Of a stretch of DNA of 6,651 nucleotides, positions 1 to 4,841 are shown piece after piece. The stretch covers positions 1-6,651 of the forward strand of contig JBFKUL010000164.1 in assembly GCA_041635755.1 (NCBI GenBank), written 5' to 3'. Each line of letters begins with the position of its first letter. Within the stretch, counting starts at the first letter, position 1. Under the pieces are notes generated by a model. The model saw only the letters and a list, made by a program, of their open reading frames with translations, ran no database searches and was not told where the DNA came from. The stretch comes from JBFKUL01 sp041635755. Lineage in GTDB: Bacteria > Pseudomonadota > Gammaproteobacteria > Burkholderiales > SG8-39. The position numbers and the translations under genes are program-made.

Positions 1-231
1 ACCGCCGCGCTCCCAGGTGTAGGTTCCGGCGACGAACATCGGATGCAGCGAGCGCGTCGCCAGGTGCGCGCGCATCAGGGGCATCCCGGCTTCGTGCAGG
101 CGGCGGCAGAACGCGAGGACGATCACCTCGAGGTCGATGTCGCCGAGCGCGCAGTCGATCAGCCAGTCGCTGATGGCCTCGAAATTGCGGTCGCGGTTCG
201 CGCCTTCTACTGGCACACGTCGTTCCTCCAT
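1..231 (-). CDS. N-terminal fragment of a putative class III adenylate/guanylate cyclase-type protein (runs off the window)
   Basis: An open minus-strand frame of 77 codons begins with ATG at 231-229 and leaves the window at base 1. The protein contains a W-L-I-D segment (about residues 23-26), then FCRRLHEAGMPLMRAH (about 41-56), then a TRSLHPMFVAGTYTWERG stretch at the end. This order (WL...GFCRRL..AG.PL.RA...TLHP......W.RG) is, from memory, typical of the N-terminal region of many rhizobial and burkholderial proteins carrying a C-terminal class III nucleotide cyclase domain. The catalytic domain lies outside the window, so the cyclase function is inferred from the N-terminus alone. The start is uncertain: the frame stays open upstream and another ATG lies at 300-298. 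The 231 start places the conserved block at the usual distance from the N-terminus, but only a weak GGTGG-like ribosome site precedes it. It is on the same strand as the SDR operon, 142 bp beyond the last SDR stop, so it could be read through or have its own promoter. Confidence 0.55.
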   Translation of the reverse strand, partial: MEERRVPVEGANRDRNFEAISDWLIDCALGDIDLEVIVLAFCRRLHEAGMPLMRAHLATRSLHPMFVAGTYTWERGG

Positions 232-373
232 GACCACCACCGGTTGCAGAAACGGCTCCGGCAATGGATTTGACAAGGGCCCGTCGATCCATGCACCCAT
301 GACAAGTGTCGATTCATATCGACCGCTCGTCCAGAATCGGGTCGCAGGCCAATGGCTGGAACGCGAGCCGACG

Positions 374-1132
374 TCACGCCTGGATCGAGTATCCGCCGTC
401 CACCGTGATCGCCGCGCCGTTGATGAAATCCGACTCGCGGCTGGCAAGGAACGCGGCGATGCCGCGGAAATCCTCCGGGTCGCCCCAGCGCGCCGCGGGC
501 GTGCGCTTGAGCACGTTCTCGTGAAGCCCGGAGATCTGCTCGCGGGCGCGGCGCGTGAGCTCGGTGTCGATCCAGCCCGGCAGCACCGCGTTCGCCTGGA
601 TGTTGTCCTTGCCCCAGGCCGAGGCGCAGGCCTTGGTGAACTGCACGATGCCGCCCTTGCTCGCCGCGTAGGCGGGCGCAAAGCCGGCGCCGAAGATCGA
701 CAGCATCGAGCCGATGTTGATGATCTTGCCGCCGCCCGCTTTCTTCATTGCGGGATAGGCGGCGTGCGAGCAGAGGTAGGCGCTCGTCAGATTGGTGTCG
801 AGCACTTCGCGCCACTCGGAGAGCGAGACTTCGTGCGGCGGCTTCCTGATGTTGATGCCGGCATTGTTGACGAGGATGTCGAGCCGGCCGCATTCCTTGA
901 CGGTCTTCTTCACCAGTGCGGCGACCGATTTTTCGTCCGTGACGTCGACCTCGATCGCGAGGGCGCCCTTGCCCAGCTTGTTCAGCTCGGCGACCGCCTT
1001 CGCCGATTTTTCCTTGTTGCGACCGGCGATCACCACGCGCGCACCCGCCGCGGCGAGCCCCTTCGCCATCCCCAGGCCGATGCCGCCGTTGCCGCCAGTG
1101 ACGATCGCCACCTTGCCTTTCAGATCGAACAT
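374..1132 (-). CDS. Classical SDR oxidoreductase (3-oxoacyl reductase / gluconate-5-dehydrogenase-like), last gene of the SDR operon
   Basis: This is a complete 252-residue short-chain dehydrogenase/reductase, the usual size for the classical family. It should interconvert an alcohol and a ketone in the cytoplasm using NAD(P). Visible motifs are the cofactor loop TGGNGGIG (12-19), D63-V64, NNAG (89-92), N114, catalytic S142, Y155 and K159 (YxxxK), PG (185-186) and the C-terminal VDGG (244-247). All catalytic tetrad residues are present. R38 after the second strand (AGRN), with no acidic residue there, suggests NADP(H) preference. I place the start at 1132 rather than 24 bp upstream because GGGAGGGG lies at 1143-1136, just before this ATG, and MFDLKGKVAIVTGG is the normal N-terminal form. 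The gene is 37 bp downstream of the transporter and ends with TGA at 376-374. Overall sequence resembles KduD/gluconate-5-dehydrogenase and FabG-like annotations, but SDR substrate cannot be predicted from this. Confidence 0.93.
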   Translation of the reverse strand: MFDLKGKVAIVTGGNGGIGLGMAKGLAAAGARVVIAGRNKEKSAKAVAELNKLGKGALAIEVDVTDEKSVAALVKKTVKECGRLDILVNNAGINIRKPPHEVSLSEWREVLDTNLTSAYLCSHAAYPAMKKAGGGKIINIGSMLSIFGAGFAPAYAASKGGIVQFTKACASAWGKDNIQANAVLPGWIDTELTRRAREQISGLHENVLKRTPAARWGDPEDFRGIAAFLASRESDFINGAAITVDGGYSIQA

Positions 1133-1135
1133 GAA

Positions 1136-1143
1136 CCCCTCCC
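1136..1143 (-). promoter_or_regulatory. Ribosome binding site that fixes the start of the SDR at 1132
   Basis: On the minus strand GGGAGGGG precedes ATG 1132 by 3 nt, with the GGAG core about 6 nt away. The alternative in-frame ATG at 1156 would put this Shine-Dalgarno sequence inside the coding region, so the shorter protein is preferred. Confidence 0.7.
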
Positions 1144-1169
1144 GTTCAAAATGCATTCGTTGGGCCGCA

Positions 1170-2099
1170 CTAGCGGCCGAGTGTGACGATCACGAGACCG
1201 AGCGCGAGCAGCGTCATCCCCGCAGCCTCGAGCGCGCTCATCTGCTCGCGGAAGATGCGCCGCGACACCACGGCGCTGAAGATGAGCTCGACCAGCCCGA
1301 GCGTGCGCACGTGCGCCACCGGCTCGATCGCCATCGCGGTGAACCAGCCGGCCGAGGCGGCGGCGCCCATGAATCCGGCGAACAGCGACGCGCGCCAGGC
1401 GCGCACCACCCGACCGACCGTTTCGGGCTTGCGTGCGGCGAGCCAGCCGCCGAGCACCGCGGTTTGCAGAAACTGCGCGACCACGAGCGTCGTGGCGGCA
1501 GCCATGAGAAAAGAGGTGTCGGGCAGCGCAAGCGCTGCGCCGCGAAAACCGACCGCCGAGAAGGCAAACCCTGCGCCCGAGGCCAGCCCGAGCAGCGCCG
1601 GACGCGCGGTCCAGCCGGCGAGCAGCGAGCGCAACGGTCGCGTCCTGTCCGCCGGCGAGAGCAGCAGCACGCCCAGCGTGCCGCAGCCGACCGCGAGCGC
1701 GGTAAACAGGGTCACCGGGTCGCCGAGAAACGCGAAGGCAAAGATGGCCACCTGCAGGATCTCGGTTTTCGAGTAGGCGACGCCGAGCGCAAAGTTGCGC
1801 TCGGCCATCACGCGAAGCAGCAGCGCCGTGGCGGCGATCTGCGCGAGCGCGCCGAAGCTGACCCAGGCGAGAAAGGCCGCATTCGGCGAGGGCAGCGGGG
1901 AACCGCCGAGCGCGCGCACCGCGAGCAGCCACAGCAGCGCAAAGGGCAGTCCGTAAAGGAAGCGCACTAGCGTGGCGCCGAGCGTGCCGAGCTCGGCGCT
2001 GAGATGGCGCTGCGCGGCGTTTCGCAAGGTCTGGGCAAACGCCGCCCAAAGGGTGACCGGAATCCACAGCCAGTCCGGTGCGATGACGTCGGACGACAC
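1170..2099 (-). CDS. EamA/DMT-superfamily transporter, ten predicted membrane helices
   Basis: This 309-residue integral inner-membrane protein matches the usual length of EamA (drug/metabolite transporter) permeases, which are two five-helix repeats. Hydrophobic segments lie at about 9-27, 38-61, 74-95, 104-124, 128-147, 165-187, 195-219, 236-257, 262-279 and 288-306. The first repeat carries the family-typical segment SKTEILQVAIFAFAFLGDPV (110-129), and the second ends with ELIFSAVVSRRIFREQMSALEAAG (271-294), equivalent to the E-x-x-x-A...E motif at the end of EamA domains. The start is GTG at 2099, only 6 nt after the stop of the upstream SDR. The bases TGAGG that overlap that stop can serve as its ribosome site, suggesting translational coupling. 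Family members export or import metabolites, amino acids or drugs; direction and substrate here are unknown. Its position between SDR genes suggests it moves a substrate or product of the same pathway, which is inference. Confidence 0.9.
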   Translation of the reverse strand: MSSDVIAPDWLWIPVTLWAAFAQTLRNAAQRHLSAELGTLGATLVRFLYGLPFALLWLLAVRALGGSPLPSPNAAFLAWVSFGALAQIAATALLLRVMAERNFALGVAYSKTEILQVAIFAFAFLGDPVTLFTALAVGCGTLGVLLLSPADRTRPLRSLLAGWTARPALLGLASGAGFAFSAVGFRGAALALPDTSFLMAAATTLVVAQFLQTAVLGGWLAARKPETVGRVVRAWRASLFAGFMGAAASAGWFTAMAIEPVAHVRTLGLVELIFSAVVSRRIFREQMSALEAAGMTLLALGLVIVTLGR

Positions 2100-2105
2100 C
2101 GCGCC

Positions 2106-2855
2106 TCAACTCAAGCGCTGTCCGCCGTCGACGCTGACCGTCTCGCCGGTAATCCAGCTCGCTCGATCGCTCGCGAGAAACAGCGCCACGTTGGCGACCT
2201 CTTCGGGTTGGCCCATGCGCCCCGATGGAATGCTGGCGAGGACGCCCGCGTAGAGCTTGGGATTCTCGCGCTTTGCCGTGTCCCACAGGCCGCCGGGAAA
2301 AAAAATCGAGCCCGGCGCGATGCTGTTGACTCGGACCTTTTTCGCCGCGAATGCCAGCGCCTGCGAGGTCGTGTACTGAATCAGCGCTGCCTTTACCGCG
2401 CCGTACGGCGGGGTGCGGGTGCTCGGCCCGAGTCCGGAGATCGAGGAGATGTGGATGATCGAGCCGCCGGCGCGCTCGAGAAACGGAATCGCTGCATTCG
2501 AGGCGCGCACGCTCGCCATCAGATCGATATTGATGCTTGCCGCCCAGCCCGCCTCGTCGTCGTTGCGCCCGAAGCCCGAGGCGTTGTTGACCAGCACGTC
2601 GATGCCGCCGAGCGCGTTGGCGGCGTCGGTGATGTACTGCGTCACCGCGTTGCCGTCGGCGAGGTCGCACGTCTGCGCATGGACCTTGTGCCTGGAGCGC
2701 GCAAGCTCCTTCTCGGTCTCGCGCAAGGCCGCGAGACCGCGCGCGCAGATCGAGACGTTCGCCCCCGCGTCCGCGAATGCGAGCGCGATGGCGCGCCCGA
2801 TGCCGCGGCTGCCGCCGCAAACGACGACGTTGCGGTCCTTGAACTCGATCTGCAC
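2106..2855 (-). CDS. Classical SDR oxidoreductase (FabG-like), second gene of the operon, GTG start
   Basis: This is a complete 249-residue SDR. Motifs are the cofactor loop GGSRGIG (14-20), preceded by Cys13 where Thr is usual, D64 (CDLAD), NNAS (90-93) in place of the common NNAG, N109, catalytic S138, Y151 and K155, PG (181-182) and VDGG (242-245). The tetrad is intact, so it should be an active NAD(P)-dependent alcohol/keto reductase. R39 (ICARG) favours NADP(H). The GTG start at 2855 lies 4 nt after the TGA of the preceding SDR and has no strong ribosome site, so re-initiation after the upstream gene is likely. The stop at 2108-2106 is 6 nt before the transporter start. It differs clearly from the two flanking SDRs in its motifs, so it is not a recent tandem copy. 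An eight-T run encodes Ile-Phe-Phe at residues 184-186. The substrate is unknown. Confidence 0.92.
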   Translation of the reverse strand: MQIEFKDRNVVVCGGSRGIGRAIALAFADAGANVSICARGLAALRETEKELARSRHKVHAQTCDLADGNAVTQYITDAANALGGIDVLVNNASGFGRNDDEAGWAASINIDLMASVRASNAAIPFLERAGGSIIHISSISGLGPSTRTPPYGAVKAALIQYTTSQALAFAAKKVRVNSIAPGSIFFPGGLWDTAKRENPKLYAGVLASIPSGRMGQPEEVANVALFLASDRASWITGETVSVDGGQRLS

Positions 2856-2859
2856 CGAC

Positions 2860-3615
2860 TCAGCCGCGACCGACGAACGGCATCTTGGTGGCCATGATCG
2901 TCATGAACTGCACGTTGGTCTCGAGCGGCAGGTTGGCCATGTGAAGCACTGCAGCGCCCACGTGGTTCACATCCATCAGCGGCTCGACGCGAATCTCGCC
3001 GTCGGCCTGCGGCACGCCCTTCGCCATGCGCTCGGCCATCTCGGTGCGCGCGTTGCCGATGTCGATCTGGCCGCAGGCGATGTCGTATTTGCGCCCGTCG
3101 AGCGAAGCGCATTTGGTGAGGCCGGTCACCGCGTGCTTGGTTGCCGTATAGGGGGTCGAGTTGGGGCGCGGCGCATGCGCCGAAATCGAGCCGTTGTTGA
3201 TGATGCGCCCGCCGCGCGGGCTCTGGGCCTTCATGATGCGGAACGACTCCTGGATGCACAGGAACATGCCGGTGAGGTTGATGTCGACGACGTTGCGCCA
3301 TTGCTCGAAGCTCAGATCCTCGAGCGGGATTCCGGGCGCGTTCACGCCGGCGTTGTTGAACAGCACATCGAGCCGGCCCCACTTGTCCTTCACGGCGGCG
3401 AACAGCGCCTTCACCGAGTCGGGCTTGGACACGTCGGCGGTGACCACGAACGCGCGCTCGCCGGCGCCCGATTCCTTTGCGGTCTGCTCGAGCGGCGCCT
3501 TGCGCCGCCCGGCGAGCGCCACGCGGTAGCCGTCCTTGAGCAATGCGAGCGCCGCCGCCTTGCCGACGCCAGTGCCCGCGCCGGTGACGAGCGCCACCTT
3601 GTTGTGCGATGCCAT
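2860..3615 (-). CDS. SDR oxidoreductase of a divergent C-terminal type, first gene of the operon
   Basis: This is a complete 251-residue short-chain dehydrogenase. The N-terminal half is canonical: TGAGTGVG (11-18), D61-V62, NNAG (87-90), N113, S143, Y156 and K160. R37-R38 (AGRRK) point to NADP(H). The C-terminal half departs from the textbook pattern. Where classical SDRs have the PG motif after strand 6 this one reads GQIDIGNARTEMAERMAKG (182-200), and instead of VDGG it ends with FMTIMATKMPFVGRG (237-251). I recall this combination as a recurring proteobacterial SDR subfamily of unassigned substrate. The start at 3615 is chosen because AAGGGG lies at 3629-3624, 8 nt upstream, and MASHNKVALVTGAG is a natural N-terminus. 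The open frame reaching 3771 is non-coding extension through the promoter region. It is the promoter-proximal gene of the minus-strand operon and diverges from the alcohol dehydrogenase. Confidence 0.93.
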   Translation of the reverse strand: MASHNKVALVTGAGTGVGKAAALALLKDGYRVALAGRRKAPLEQTAKESGAGERAFVVTADVSKPDSVKALFAAVKDKWGRLDVLFNNAGVNAPGIPLEDLSFEQWRNVVDINLTGMFLCIQESFRIMKAQSPRGGRIINNGSISAHAPRPNSTPYTATKHAVTGLTKCASLDGRKYDIACGQIDIGNARTEMAERMAKGVPQADGEIRVEPLMDVNHVGAAVLHMANLPLETNVQFMTIMATKMPFVGRG

Positions 3616-3662
3616 GGAAAGATCCCCTTGAATGAAACCGTGAACGAACTTCGCACGAATGG

Positions 3663-3688
3663 TACCGCAGCGTTCCTTCGCTGCGGTA
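3663..3688. repeat. Perfect 10-bp inverted repeat in the divergent promoter region (candidate operator or RNA hairpin)
   Basis: The left arm TACCGCAGCG (3663-3672) and right arm CGCTGCGGTA (3679-3688) are exact reverse complements separated by TTCCTT. The centre lies about 60 bp upstream of the first SDR start and about 76 bp upstream of the dehydrogenase start. Such a dyad could bind a dimeric repressor or activator controlling both operons, or form a hairpin in the leader of the leftward transcript. No T-tract follows on either strand (TAAAGTTGG on the plus side, TACCATTCG on the minus side), so it is unlikely to be an intrinsic terminator. The dyad is directly visible; its role is inferred. 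Confidence 0.6.
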
Positions 3689-3737
3689 AAGTTGGGGCGC
3701 CGTTTCGATTTACAGGATCCAGACTTCGCGCCAATTC

Positions 3738-3746
3738 GAGGAGGAG
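3738..3746 (+). promoter_or_regulatory. Strong ribosome binding site of the alcohol dehydrogenase
   Basis: GAGGAGGAG ends 5 nt before ATG 3752. It decides the start of the dehydrogenase against the in-frame ATG at 3659, which lies inside the intergenic region next to the inverted repeat. Confidence 0.75.
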
Positions 3747-3751
3747 CGACG

Positions 3752-4807
3752 ATGCGTGGCGTGGTATTCAAGGGCGAGCGCGAGCTCGAGCTGATGGAAT
3801 TTCCGGACCCTACCCCCGGACCCGGCGAAGTGGTGCTCGAGATGAAGGCCTCGGGGATGTGCGGCAGCGACCTGCACGCCTACCGCGCGTCGCGCGCCGG
3901 CGGCGGCATGGGCGCCTCGCTCGGCCTGGGCGGCGACGGCAAGCCGGTGATTGCCGGGCACGAGCCCTGCGGCGTGGTCGCTGCGCGCGGCGCCGGCGTC
4001 TCCGAGAAGCAGGCGCCGAACGGCATGCGCGTGATGAACCATCACTACAAGGGCTGCGGCGCGTGCATGCACTGCCGCGTCGGCTGGTCGCAGCTTTGCG
4101 GCGCCGGCATCGTCGTGTACGGCGTTACCGGAAACGGCGGCCACGCACCGTATCTGAAGGTGCCGGCCTCGACGCTCGTGCCGCTGCCCGAGGCGCTGAG
4201 CTTTGAGGAGGGCGCGGCCGTTTCATGCGGTACCGGCACCGCGTATGGGGCGCTGCGACGCATGAACGTCTCCGGTCGCGACACGCTCGCAGTGTTCGGC
4301 CAGGGCCCGGTGGGGCTTTCGGCGACGCTGCTCGGTGTGGCGATGGGCGCGCGCGTCATCGCGCTCGACGTCAGCCCGGAGCGGCTTGCGCTCGCGAAAG
4401 CGTTCGGTGCCGACGTCACGATCGACTCGAGGAAGGGCGATCCGGTCGCCGCGCTCAAGGACCTGACCCAAGGGCAGGGCGTCGATCTGGCGCTCGATTG
4501 CAGCGCCAACAGCGCGGCGCGTCTTGCCGCGGTCCAGGCGACGCGCACCTGGGGCACGGTGTGCTTCGTCGGCGAGGGCGGCACGGTGACGCTCGACGTC
4601 AGCAAGGATCTGCTGCGCCGCCAGATCACCCTGATCGGCTCGTGGACCTTCAGCGTCAACGGCCAGGACGAGTGCGCGCGCTTCGTCGCGCAGAAGAAGA
4701 TCCCTCTGAAGAAGCTCATCACCGAGCGCTACAAGCTCGAGCAGGCGGCCGAGGCGTACAAGCTGTTCGATACGCAGACCACCGGCAAGGGCGTGTTCGT
4801 GTTCTGA
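3752..4807 (+). CDS. Zinc-dependent medium-chain alcohol dehydrogenase (MDR superfamily)
   Basis: This 351-residue protein has the normal length for zinc alcohol/polyol dehydrogenases, which oxidise an alcohol to an aldehyde or ketone with NAD(P) in the cytoplasm. Catalytic-zinc ligands are C37 (MCGSDLH), H70 and E71 (GHEP), with C159 (SCGTGTAYGA) a candidate further ligand. The structural-zinc lobe has four cysteines C102, C105, C108 and C116. The Rossmann motif GQGPVG is at 183-188, and D206 at the end of the second strand (IALDVS) suggests NAD preference. A glycine-rich stretch at about 46-64 lengthens the loop before GHEP. The start at 3752 is supported by GAGGAGGAG at 3738-3746. It is the first gene of the rightward operon, with the acyl-CoA synthetase 34 nt downstream. 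The nearest functional labels would be threonine- or sorbitol-dehydrogenase-like, but the substrate is not determinable from motifs. Confidence 0.93.
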   Translation: MRGVVFKGERELELMEFPDPTPGPGEVVLEMKASGMCGSDLHAYRASRAGGGMGASLGLGGDGKPVIAGHEPCGVVAARGAGVSEKQAPNGMRVMNHHYKGCGACMHCRVGWSQLCGAGIVVYGVTGNGGHAPYLKVPASTLVPLPEALSFEEGAAVSCGTGTAYGALRRMNVSGRDTLAVFGQGPVGLSATLLGVAMGARVIALDVSPERLALAKAFGADVTIDSRKGDPVAALKDLTQGQGVDLALDCSANSAARLAAVQATRTWGTVCFVGEGGTVTLDVSKDLLRRQITLIGSWTFSVNGQDECARFVAQKKIPLKKLITERYKLEQAAEAYKLFDTQTTGKGVFVF

Positions 4808-4828
4808 GCACCGCGCGCGGGCAAGCGC

Positions 4829-4835
4829 AAAGGGG
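4829..4835 (+). promoter_or_regulatory. Ribosome binding site of the acyl-CoA synthetase
   Basis: AAAGGGG ends 6 nt before ATG 4842. This favours the first of three nearby in-frame ATGs (4842, 4854, 4857). Family members commonly begin with MQG-x-M, which agrees. Confidence 0.65.
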
Positions 4836-4841
4836 TCGACC

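Larger units (their letters stand above)
3616..3751. promoter_or_regulatory. Divergent intergenic region expected to hold both operon promoters
   Basis: These 136 bp separate the start codons of the leftward SDR operon and the rightward dehydrogenase-ligase operon, so both promoters should lie here. It is locally less GC-rich than the genes. Ribosome sites mark both edges: AAGGGG on the minus strand at 3629-3624 and GAGGAGGAG on the plus strand at 3738-3746. One weak sigma70-like pair on the minus strand is TTGGCG, a 16-nt spacer, then TAAATC, just left of the plus-strand ribosome site. It is too degenerate to call firmly. I see no convincing plus-strand pair. A perfect inverted repeat occupies the middle. 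Confidence 0.6.

Noticed and set aside
137..1970. Overlapping plus-strand frames of 349 and 392 codons opposite the SDR and transporter genes
   Set aside because: They are low-complexity, Arg/Ala/His-rich antisense translations with no family resemblance, and they cross gene boundaries without their own ribosome sites.
1120..2820. A 566-codon minus-strand frame spanning the second SDR and the transporter in another frame
   Set aside because: It is Arg/Ala-rich, with the composition of an out-of-frame reading of GC-rich genes. The true frames with SDR and EamA motifs occupy the same bases.
374..3615. Tandem duplication as the origin of the three SDR genes
   Set aside because: Their N-terminal loops, NNAG/NNAS motifs and C-termini differ widely, and a transporter separates two of them. 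They look like separate family members brought together.
3663..3688. The inverted repeat as an intrinsic terminator
   Set aside because: No run of T follows on either strand, and it lies upstream of both genes rather than downstream of one.
3616..3771. N-terminal extension of the first SDR to an upstream ATG at 3771
   Set aside because: It would add 52 residues unlike any SDR N-terminus and would overlap the start of the divergent dehydrogenase. A good ribosome site precedes ATG 3615.
2413..4206. A 597-codon plus-strand frame crossing the SDRs, the divergent promoter and the dehydrogenase
   Set aside because: It runs through the intergenic region and two oppositely oriented real genes in the wrong frame, and its composition is that of a shadow frame.
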